Assembly: GCF_009208055.1 (NCBI RefSeq)
Contig: NZ_WFKI01000081.1
Coordinates: forward strand, 1-5,593
DNA length: 5,593 nt
Direction of reading: 5' to 3'
Origin: Poseidonibacter ostreae
GTDB lineage: Bacteria > Campylobacterota > Campylobacteria > Campylobacterales > Arcobacteraceae
A model generated the notes under the pieces. That model ran no database searches and was not told where the DNA came from. It was given only the letters and a program-made list of their open reading frames with translations. Positions 1 through 5,593 of this stretch are shown here, piece after piece. Numbering within the stretch: position 1 is the stretch's first letter; each line of letters starts with the position of its first letter. The translations under genes were made by a program, and so were the position numbers.

Positions 1-20
1 ATTTAGAAAAAGTCAATTAA

Positions 21-101
21 GAACTCATTATCCTATATCTTGTAGATAAATCAGCAACAAAAGGTCTTTTAGTTACCTCTTCATTCTTTTATACTAAATA
101 G
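21..101 (+). pseudogene. Possible remnant of a Mrr-like restriction endonuclease gene
   Basis: A 26-codon open + frame, closed by TAG at 99-101 and preceded in frame by TAA at 18-20, encodes a peptide containing ATKGLLVTSSFFYTK. This resembles the conserved segment of Mrr-type PD-(D/E)XK endonucleases, where a patch like 'A.+G(I/L)(L/V)VT(T/S)..FT+.A' follows the catalytic strands. No start codon or full domain is present and the frame is closed on both sides, so if the match is real this is a decayed gene fragment whose larger part may lie before the window. The peptide is short and the match is from memory of the family pattern, so confidence is modest. The opposite strand is also open over 17-88, which weakens the case. 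Confidence 0.35.
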
Positions 102-136
102 CTACAAAATCTTTTAATATTTTATTTTATATAGTT

Positions 137-159
137 AACAAGACATAAAGATGTCTTAT
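137..159. repeat. Hairpin repeat, upstream copy
   Basis: A 23-base element that recurs, with 21 of 23 bases identical, at 4932-4954, so the pair brackets the three-gene operon as direct repeats. This copy contains a perfect 7-bp inverted repeat, AAGACAT and ATGTCTT (140-146 and 151-157), around an AAAG loop. It may be a transcription terminator for whatever once lay upstream, although the following bases are A/T-mixed rather than a clean T run. Alternatively it is a dispersed palindromic element or a recombination or insertion boundary. The sequence shows only the repeat and its fold. Confidence 0.6.
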
Positions 160-164
160 TAATT

Positions 165-232
165 ATATATACTTTTATTATCATTATATAAGTAAGAAAG
201 TTATAAACTAGCTACCGTAAATAAGGAAAAAA
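165..232 (+). promoter_or_regulatory. A/T-rich leader with candidate promoter and RBS for the nuclease-mcrBC operon
   Basis: This stretch between the hairpin and the first start codon is almost pure A/T and has two plausible -10 boxes: TATATA around 185-190 and TATAAA at 202-207. No convincing -35 box is visible. AAGGA at 223-227 lies five bases before the ATG at 233 and is a good ribosome binding site. Because genes two and three have no room for their own promoters, transcription of the whole operon most likely begins here. In such A/T-rich DNA -10-like boxes occur by chance, so the exact promoter is uncertain; the RBS is firm. Confidence 0.4.
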
Positions 233-1711
233 ATGTATCTATCTAAATCTCTATATACAAGAGGATTACAATGTGTTAAATCTCTTTGGTTAAAAAAATA
301 TAATCAAGATGTCCTTACAATTCCAAATGAACAAACTCAGGCAATATTTAAGACTGGAAATGAAGTTGGGGAATTAGCTTGTAAACTTTTTCCAAATGGA
401 AAAGAAGTTCCATTTAAGCTTGGTTTAGAAGATATGATTATTCAAACTAAGCTTTGGATAAATATGAATATGAAAAATATTTATGAGGCTTCATTTAAAT
501 ATAATGGTATCTTTATTGCAGTTGATATATTACATGTAATTGATAATGCAAAAAAAGAAGTTAAAATTTATGAAGTAAAAAGTTCAACAAGTGTAAAAGA
601 TATATATTTACATGACGCATCAATTCAATACTACGTTCTTTCAAAACTTGGATATGATGTAAAAGAAGTAAATATAATACATATTAATAATGCATATGTA
701 AGAGAAAAAGAACTAGATATAAATAATTTATTTTCAGTAGTTGACATAACTGATGAAGTTAAAAAGTTACAAGAGAATATTCCTTCTTTTCTAAATCACT
801 TTGAAAAGCATTTAGAAGATAAAGAGAATGAACCAAAAATTGATATAGGAATACATTGTAATAATCCATATGATTGTGATGCTATTGATTATTGTTGGAA
901 ACATATCCCTGAATACTCTATATTTGATATATCAAGACTAAGAACTAATAAAAAGTTTGAACTATACAATCAAGATATTATCCATTTTAAAGACTTAGAA
1001 GATATTTCAAGTTTTTCTCCTGCTCAACAAATACAAATAGAATCAGAGCTATCTCAAAAAGAGATAATAGATAAAGAGGCTATAAAAGAGTTTTTAGATA
1101 CTTTAACTTATCCAATATATCACTTAGATTTTGAGACATTTCAACAAGCTATTCCAGAGTTTGAGGGATTATCTCCTTTTCAACAAATACCATTTCAATA
1201 CTCTCTTCATATACAAGAAGAAGATGGAAATTTAAAACACAAAGAGTTTTTGGCATTTGATGGTATAGACCCAAGATATGAGTTAGCTAAAAGACTTGTA
1301 GAAGATATTCCAAATGATGTGACTGTATTAGCTTATAATATGGGATTTGAAAAAGGTGTTATAAGAAAGCTTGCAAACCTATATAGCGAGTTTACATATG
1401 ACTTAATGTCTATTCACGATAATATAAAGGATTTAATGATTCCTTTTCAAAATAAAGATTATTATAGTCCTAAAATGAAAGGAAGTTACTCTATCAAAAA
1501 TGTTTTACCTGCATTAGTTCCCCAAATGGAAAAAGCATATAAAGATTTGAATTTAATACATAATGGAGGAGAGGCTATGCAAGCATATGCAAATCTATCA
1601 AAGATAGAGAACAAAGATGAGAAAGAAGAATATAGAAAAGCATTGTTAGCATATTGTAAGTTAGATACTTTGGCGATGGTTAAGATTTTAGAGAAATTGA
1701 AGGAAATATAG
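233..1711 (+). CDS. DUF2779-type protein: Cas4/RecB-like nuclease joined to DEDD-type exonuclease
   Basis: Probable two-domain nuclease. Residues 1 to about 225 look like a Cas4/RecB-type PD-(D/E)XK domain: an N-terminal LSKSLYTRGLQCVKSLWL segment with Cys14, E85, D98, the E114-V-K116-SST motif and Q132 in the following helix. Cys209, Cys215 and Cys221 (in a CNNPYDCDAIDYCW stretch) with Cys14 match the four-cysteine Fe-S arrangement of Cas4/AddB-like nucleases. Residues about 290-492 look like a DEDD exonuclease fold: D299-F-E301-T (ExoI), an AYNMGFEKGVIRKLA stretch (ExoII, with E373 where Asp is usual), a GSYSIKNVLPALVP stretch at 417-430, and YCKLD with D478 (ExoIII). This second half is what DUF2779 describes. 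The ATG at 233 has a good RBS (AAGGA) and begins right at the conserved N-terminus, so the protein looks full length. No signal peptide or membrane segment is seen, so it is probably cytoplasmic. It is the first gene of an operon with mcrB and mcrC, directly abutting mcrB, which suggests a role in DNA or RNA degradation during defence. Domain assignment is by motif; the activity and substrate are inferred. Confidence 0.85.
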   Translation: MYLSKSLYTRGLQCVKSLWLKKYNQDVLTIPNEQTQAIFKTGNEVGELACKLFPNGKEVPFKLGLEDMIIQTKLWINMNMKNIYEASFKYNGIFIAVDILHVIDNAKKEVKIYEVKSSTSVKDIYLHDASIQYYVLSKLGYDVKEVNIIHINNAYVREKELDINNLFSVVDITDEVKKLQENIPSFLNHFEKHLEDKENEPKIDIGIHCNNPYDCDAIDYCWKHIPEYSIFDISRLRTNKKFELYNQDIIHFKDLEDISSFSPAQQIQIESELSQKEIIDKEAIKEFLDTLTYPIYHLDFETFQQAIPEFEGLSPFQQIPFQYSLHIQEEDGNLKHKEFLAFDGIDPRYELAKRLVEDIPNDVTVLAYNMGFEKGVIRKLANLYSEFTYDLMSIHDNIKDLMIPFQNKDYYSPKMKGSYSIKNVLPALVPQMEKAYKDLNLIHNGGEAMQAYANLSKIENKDEKEEYRKALLAYCKLDTLAMVKILEKLKEI

Positions 1712-3532
1712 ATGAGTGGAATTGAATATAAAATAACAGATTATAAAAGTGCTTTTAATTGCTTTGTAGAAAGATTTTTAAAAGATAGGAAATCTATTTT
1801 TAGATTAAATGATAATGATATTATTTTAACTACAGAAAGTATTAACTACTTAATGGATAATTTTGTAAATAATGGCTATACGGGTGATGTCAGTTTTGAG
1901 GAAAAAGTTAAACATCAACTAGAAAATAAAAGTAGTGATACAAATATTTTAAAAAATGTTATGGAAGTTTTAGTAACAGTAATTTGGCTTTGGAGAATTC
2001 CACCTTTCAATGCAAAAAATAGAGGAAAATATATTGAAGACTTATTAAAATCATTAGAGTATGAGAATGAGATTTTAATAGATATAGATAATCCTTTTTT
2101 TAATGAATTTGTAGGTTTCGCATCAACAGGGACTTATTATAATACTAATAAACCTATGGAAATAGCATATATTATTAAATTTTTAAAAGGCTATTTAGAA
2201 GAAAAAGATAAGGAAGCAATTGAAATCTTAAAGTCAGATAATTTTAATGGAAAAATGCAATTTACTACAACTAAAGATTATTCATATCAAGATAAAAAAA
2301 GTAAAACTAATGCACAATTAAGTAATAAACCTGATACTTCTCATGACAAACCTAGAACTGTGTCAATTCATAATGCTCTTTTACACTTATTTGATAGTTT
2401 AAATTATGAACCAATTTTAAGTAATGACCATAAAGGAAAAATAGAAAAAGCCTTTTCTAAAATTTTTAATATAGATGAAAAAGATATAGATATGGCATTA
2501 AAAGAAATAAAAGAAAAATTAAAAAATTTAGACTTAGAAAATACAAGACAAGATTTACATTTTTTTTATAGTGATAATATAAAAAATATATGGAGTGGTG
2601 GATTAGATTTTGAATCAAAAAATATGATTTTACATGGAGCACCTGGAACAGGTAAAACATATATGACAGAAGAAACAATAATATCAAGAAAATTAATTGA
2701 AAAAAATAGTGAATATGAGCTTGTACAATTTCATCCCAGTTATGGATATGAAGATTTTATTGAGGGAATAAAGCCAACCGGAATTGAAAAAGGTCAAATG
2801 AAGTTTGAACTTAAAAATGGTGTATTTAAGCAAATGTGTATAGATGCTTTTGCTGAATTGAAAAAAGGAAATGATTATGAACAATATTCTCCAAAAACTT
2901 TTTATTTTATAGCTGATGAAATAAATCGTGCTGAATTATCAAGGGTTTTTGGAGAATTACTTTTATGTTTAGAGGATGATAAAAGATTAAAGTTTGTAAA
3001 TGGAAAATTACAAGGTACAAAAGTAAAAACACCAAATTCATCACTTTGGGATGATACTCATGCTGTTATTATAGAAGAAGATGGAAATAAGTATTTTGGT
3101 GTACCTGAAAATATTTACTTTATTGGTACTATGAATGATATAGATAGAAGTGTAGATAGTTTTGATATGGCACTTAGAAGAAGATTTGTTTGGAAACACT
3201 ATAGATGTGATTACGATGTTATTTACAATCAATATAAAGATAATGAAAATGTTGATGCGTATATAAAAGTTTGTGAAAAACTAAATGAACATATTATATC
3301 TTCTAAAGGTTTTAATTTAAGTGATGCTTATGAATTAGGACAGTCATATTTTATGAAGCTTAAAACTATTAAGCAAACAGAACTTAATAGAGTTTGGTTA
3401 GAACATATATCACCTATTTTAAAAGAATACTTAAGAGCTGAATATAGTGATAAGGAGATACAAAATCATTTAGATAAATCAAAAGAAATTTTTACATTAC
3501 CAAAAGTAAAAAATAATGATACAAATAGTTGA
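1712..3532 (+). CDS. mcrB: McrB-type AAA+ GTPase of a type IV (modification-dependent) restriction system
   Basis: Motor subunit of an McrBC-like system. McrB proteins form hexameric rings, hydrolyse GTP, bind target DNA through a variable N-terminal domain and activate McrC. The AAA+ domain fills residues about 295-580: Walker A GAPGTGKT (309-316), the McrB hallmark VQFHPSYGYEDFIEG (338-352), Walker B FYFIADEINRAELSRVFGE (397-415, D402/E403), sensor stretch GTMNDIDRS (472-480, N475; McrB usually has GTMNTADRS) and ALRRRF (487-492) with the arginine-finger candidates. Residues 1 to about 170 are a predicted mostly helical domain with a WLWRIPPFN stretch (92-100) and GFASTGTYYNTNKPMEIAY (135-153). 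A polar, probably disordered linker (about 174-218) follows, then a small helical segment (219-290). I do not recognise this N-terminal half as DUF3578, EVE or another named reader, so the target is unknown. ATG follows the previous stop with no gap; AAGGA at 1700-1704 serves as RBS. It overlaps mcrC by 17 bases. Confidence 0.93.
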   Translation: MSGIEYKITDYKSAFNCFVERFLKDRKSIFRLNDNDIILTTESINYLMDNFVNNGYTGDVSFEEKVKHQLENKSSDTNILKNVMEVLVTVIWLWRIPPFNAKNRGKYIEDLLKSLEYENEILIDIDNPFFNEFVGFASTGTYYNTNKPMEIAYIIKFLKGYLEEKDKEAIEILKSDNFNGKMQFTTTKDYSYQDKKSKTNAQLSNKPDTSHDKPRTVSIHNALLHLFDSLNYEPILSNDHKGKIEKAFSKIFNIDEKDIDMALKEIKEKLKNLDLENTRQDLHFFYSDNIKNIWSGGLDFESKNMILHGAPGTGKTYMTEETIISRKLIEKNSEYELVQFHPSYGYEDFIEGIKPTGIEKGQMKFELKNGVFKQMCIDAFAELKKGNDYEQYSPKTFYFIADEINRAELSRVFGELLLCLEDDKRLKFVNGKLQGTKVKTPNSSLWDDTHAVIIEEDGNKYFGVPENIYFIGTMNDIDRSVDSFDMALRRRFVWKHYRCDYDVIYNQYKDNENVDAYIKVCEKLNEHIISSKGFNLSDAYELGQSYFMKLKTIKQTELNRVWLEHISPILKEYLRAEYSDKEIQNHLDKSKEIFTLPKVKNNDTNS

Positions 3533-4943
3533 TAATTATAATCTTTTAAATGTAGATATTAAAACGACTAAAAAAGATAGAGAAGATTATCTAAAAAACA
3601 ATAGATATTGTTGTTTAAGTAGTAGTAAAACTTTAAAAGAACTATCTATAAGTTTACAAGATTATATAGAAAAATCATCAGATAATACTTTTTTCTCTTT
3701 TTTTAAAGATGAAGGAAAAAAAGAGTTAAAAAATGAAGATGATTTAATAATCTCTATAAAAAAAGATAGTCAAGATAACTATTTAGCTCAAACGGGTAAC
3801 TATGTTGGTAAGTTCTTTTGGGATGGTTTAGAAGTAGATATAAAATCAAGATTTAGCAATAAGTTTTTAGAGAGAATGCTAAACTTTACCAATGATATAT
3901 ATCTTGATGATGTAAGTGTATCAGGAGAAGATACAAAAGAATTAGATATATCAAGATTTATCATCTACTATATGTTTGTTCAAAACCTTGAAAAAGCTTT
4001 TTTACTTGGTCTTCCAAAAGCCTATAAAAGTATAAATTATCATGATATGAAAGTAAAAGGCAAAATAGATATAAATAGATTTATTAAAAATGATATACCA
4101 TTTAAAGGGAAAATATCCTCTACAAGTCGTGAACAAAAAGAGATTATAGAGATAATAGATGTATTATATAAAGCTGTAAAAATAATAGATAATAGTTCTT
4201 TTAGTACAAAGAATATATCTCATATTAAAACACACTTGAAACAAAATAGAAGTAATAAATATGTCTCAAATGAAACTATAAATAAAGCTATTAAATCAAA
4301 AGCTTTGCAAAATCCTATTTTTAGTCCATATAAAAAAGTATTAGAATATGCAAAATATATAATTAATGGTAGTGATATAAAACAAAAAGAAAATGCTTCA
4401 CAAGAAACCTATGGATTTTTAGTAAATGTCGCTGAATTATTTGAAATATATGTAACAAAACTTTTAGCAAAAGAATTTCCTGACTGGGGTGTTTCAAGTC
4501 CAAAAATTGAATTATATAACACTCCAAGTATGTTTTATCAAAGAAAAATTATTCCTGATATTGTGATGATAAAAGATAAGGAGGTAATGGTATTCGATAC
4601 AAAATATAAACGAATGCTGTTTAGAGGTAGAGATAAATTTGGAAGTGGTGATGTAGATAGAAATGACTTTTTTCAAATCAATACATATATGAGCTATTAT
4701 CAAAACCATAAAAATAATTACAATGTAAAAGTTGGTGGACTTCTATATCCATTTGAAAAAGAATTTAATAAAAATATTTGTTATAGTGAGAATTGGTTTG
4801 ATAATAGTAATACTAAGTTTATTATTGATGGAATAGATTTATCTGGTGATATAGAAAATCAAGATGATACTAAATTTTCAGAGATTTTGAAAAGAGAAAG
4901 TTCTTTTATTAATAGAGTAAAAGGTTTAATCAACCAGACATAA
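3516..4943 (+). CDS. mcrC: McrC-type PD-(D/E)XK endonuclease subunit
   Basis: Nuclease partner of the McrB GTPase; McrC proteins dock on the McrB ring, stimulate its GTPase and cut DNA. Residues about 85-125 (YVGKFFWDGLEVDIKSRF) correspond to the conserved McrC N-terminal segment that normally reads like 'G..G.....L.I.PK'. The catalytic domain is C-terminal: E310 in the AELFEIYV helix, IIPDIVM with D348, VFDTKYK with D361 and K363, and DFFQINTYMSYY with Q387, together the full PD-(D/E)XK set, so it should be active. The length of 475 residues is longer than E. coli McrC (about 350) mainly through the N-terminal and middle parts. The ATG at 3516 lies inside the mcrB end and has no Shine-Dalgarno-like sequence before it, so translation probably depends on ribosomes finishing mcrB; the exact start is therefore less sure than the gene. 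The stop codon falls inside the downstream hairpin repeat. Confidence 0.93.
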   Translation: MIQIVDNYNLLNVDIKTTKKDREDYLKNNRYCCLSSSKTLKELSISLQDYIEKSSDNTFFSFFKDEGKKELKNEDDLIISIKKDSQDNYLAQTGNYVGKFFWDGLEVDIKSRFSNKFLERMLNFTNDIYLDDVSVSGEDTKELDISRFIIYYMFVQNLEKAFLLGLPKAYKSINYHDMKVKGKIDINRFIKNDIPFKGKISSTSREQKEIIEIIDVLYKAVKIIDNSSFSTKNISHIKTHLKQNRSNKYVSNETINKAIKSKALQNPIFSPYKKVLEYAKYIINGSDIKQKENASQETYGFLVNVAELFEIYVTKLLAKEFPDWGVSSPKIELYNTPSMFYQRKIIPDIVMIKDKEVMVFDTKYKRMLFRGRDKFGSGDVDRNDFFQINTYMSYYQNHKNNYNVKVGGLLYPFEKEFNKNICYSENWFDNSNTKFIIDGIDLSGDIENQDDTKFSEILKRESSFINRVKGLINQT

Positions 4944-4954
4944 AGCTGTCTTAT
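4932..4954. repeat. Hairpin repeat, downstream copy, spanning the mcrC stop
   Basis: Second copy of the 23-base element seen at 137-159, in the same orientation and differing at two positions. It covers the last three sense codons of mcrC and its TAA. The palindrome is weaker here: AGACA (4936-4940) and TGTCT (4947-4951) pair over five bases around a six-base loop, because the base pair below the loop is lost and the outermost pair is mismatched. A weak terminator for the operon is possible, but a T tract is lacking. As a direct repeat of the upstream copy, it could also mark the boundary of a transferred module. Confidence 0.6.
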
Positions 4955-4989
4955 CTCTACTTTATAATAATTCTATAAAGGTTGAGAAA
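4955..4989 (+). promoter_or_regulatory. Candidate promoter and RBS of the downstream two-gene unit
   Basis: TATAAT at 4963-4968 is a perfect -10 box, with no clear -35. AAAGG at 4977-4981 is the only Shine-Dalgarno-like sequence and sits eight bases before GTG at 4990, which decides that start. The hairpin just before suggests that mcrBC transcription may stop or drop here and a new unit begin, though read-through is also possible since only 46 bases separate the genes. The stretch resembles the leader of the first operon (ACTTT, A/T run, GAAAGT, TAAA in the same order). Confidence 0.45.
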
Positions 4990-5271
4990 GTGAATAAAAA
5001 TATTAAAACTAAAACAATTCAAATTGAAACAAAGTTAAATGGAGTTTTAATAAAAGGTGAACTTGAGTTTAGCTCAAAAGACTACGGTGTAAGATTGATT
5101 GAGCCTTTTAAAGATAGTCACTCATCTCATTTACAATATGCAGTTCCTGCTAAATATGTTTATAAAAAATCAGAAAATCCAGATTGTCATGAAATTAAAT
5201 TATACGAAAAATCAAAAGAGATTTTAGAATCAATGTATTTAAAGAAAATAAAAGAGGAAATAAAATTATGA
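4990..5271 (+). CDS. Small protein of unknown function (93 aa), GTG start
   Basis: I do not recognise a family. The protein is small, soluble and lysine-rich. Residues about 8-57 alternate hydrophobic and polar residues in short strands (TIQIETKLNGVLIKGELEF, then YGVRLIEPF and YAVPAKYVY), suggesting a small beta-rich domain, and the last 25 residues (EIKLYEKSKEILESMYLKK) look like a charged helix. There is no signal peptide, membrane segment or metal-binding cysteine cluster. The start must be GTG at 4990: it has an RBS at proper spacing, and the only in-frame ATG (residue 81) is far too late. Its stop overlaps the ATG of the next gene in an ATGA, so the two are translationally coupled and probably act together. 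Position beside a restriction operon makes a defence or toxin-antitoxin-like role conceivable, but nothing in the sequence proves it. Confidence 0.75.
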   Translation: MNKNIKTKTIQIETKLNGVLIKGELEFSSKDYGVRLIEPFKDSHSSHLQYAVPAKYVYKKSENPDCHEIKLYEKSKEILESMYLKKIKEEIKL

Positions 5272-5593
5272 CCAAATGGAAAAAAGAAGAAACTAAAAAA
5301 TACAATGAAAAAGTAAAAAATATGTCTATTGAAGATAAAAAGAATTATGACTTTTTATTAAATATTCAAAACAGTTTTAACTCTTTAGTAAAAGAACTTC
5401 ACGCAAAGCTTTTCCCTGAAGAGTATGATTTTGGGTATGACAGCAATGTAGATGCAAACAGAAGAAGATTAGGTGAAAATCCTATGAGTGATGAGTATAT
5501 AAATAAAACTAATAAAAGAAGAATCAAATTAGGCTTTTTACGATTAAAGGAAGATGGACATGCACAAGATGGTAGCAAAACAATTGAATATTG
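5268..5593 (+). CDS. Unknown protein, 3' end beyond the window (first 108 residues seen)
   Basis: The reading frame opens at ATG 5268, overlapping the previous gene's TGA by four bases, and stays open to the window end without a stop, so the gene is partial here. AGAGGA at 5253-5258 gives a good RBS nine bases before the ATG. The visible part is highly charged: a Lys/Glu-rich helical N-terminus (MTKWKKEETKKYNEKVKNMS), a helix around 28-47 (FLLNIQNSFNSLVKELHAKL), then FPEEYDFGYDS and a basic NKTNKRRIKLGFLRL stretch (80-94). No catalytic motif or known domain is recognised. Codon use and composition match the neighbours, which supports real coding. It is evidently the partner of the 93-residue protein; function is unknown. 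Confidence 0.75.
   Translation, partial: MTKWKKEETKKYNEKVKNMSIEDKKNYDFLLNIQNSFNSLVKELHAKLFPEEYDFGYDSNVDANRRRLGENPMSDEYINKTNKRRIKLGFLRLKEDGHAQDGSKTIEY

Noticed and set aside
17..88. Open minus-strand frame of about 24 codons containing RPFVADLSTRYRIMSS
   Set aside because: It has no start codon before its only, near-terminal Met, and is bounded by stops. The plus frame over the same bases has the better family resemblance, so this is more likely a shadow.
1016..1190. Two 19-base near repeats (1016-1034 and 1172-1190, 17 matching) in the nuclease gene
   Set aside because: They encode SPAQQI and SPFQQIP in different parts of the protein, in an A/T-rich gene with limited codon choice. A single short pair without other copies is best read as chance or codon bias.
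233..1711. Cas4-like domain taken as evidence of a CRISPR-Cas locus
   Set aside because: No regularly spaced repeats and no other cas genes are in the window, and the C-terminal DEDD half is not a Cas4 feature.
2466..3232. Three antisense open frames of 63-73 codons within mcrB
   Set aside because: Their products are runs of Phe, Leu, Ile, Tyr and Ser expected from the complement of A-rich coding DNA, and mcrB is strongly supported by its AAA+ motifs.
4512..4709. Antisense open frame of 65 codons within mcrC
   Set aside because: It lies opposite the catalytic core of mcrC, has no good RBS, and its low-complexity hydrophobic product is typical of a shadow frame.
1..5593. Mycoplasma-like origin suggested by very low GC and DUF2779
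   Set aside because: TGA ends mcrB and the 93-residue gene, and Trp is encoded by TGG, so the code is the standard bacterial one rather than the TGA=Trp code.

Overview
The window is strongly A+T rich and densely coded on the + strand only. AAGG-type ribosome binding sites sit before most starts, TGA is used as a stop, and the -10-like boxes are TATAAT-type. This fits a low-GC bacterium. The style recalls Arcobacter/Aliarcobacter-type Campylobacterota, but no housekeeping gene is present to fix the taxonomy, so that is a weak inference.

Layout. Positions 1-232 hold no intact gene. They contain a short, stop-interrupted + frame (21-101) that reads like the core of a Mrr-type restriction endonuclease, then a hairpin repeat (137-159), then an A/T-rich promoter-like leader. 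Positions 233-4943 are one compact three-gene operon: a 492-residue protein of the DUF2779 type (Cas4/RecB-like PD-(D/E)XK nuclease with a Cys cluster, joined to a DEDD-type exonuclease), a McrB-type AAA+ GTPase with an unrecognised N-terminal half, and a McrC-type PD-(D/E)XK endonuclease. The first two genes abut with no gap and the last two overlap by 17 bases. A second copy of the hairpin repeat spans the mcrC stop (4932-4954). A new unit then starts: a 93-residue protein of unknown function with a GTG start (4990-5271), overlapping by an ATGA a further unknown gene that runs off the window (5268-5593).

How it may work. McrBC systems are modification-dependent (type IV) restriction systems: a GTP-driven McrB ring, with DNA recognition by its N-terminal domain, recruits and activates the McrC nuclease. 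Here the cassette carries an additional dual-nuclease gene as its first cistron, which suggests a three-component variant in which the extra protein processes or degrades cut DNA (or RNA). The near-identical hairpin repeats on each side of the three genes, and the apparent Mrr-type relic before them, suggest a defence locus where modules have been exchanged. The joint function and the module-exchange idea are inference; the motifs, gene spacing and repeats are directly visible.
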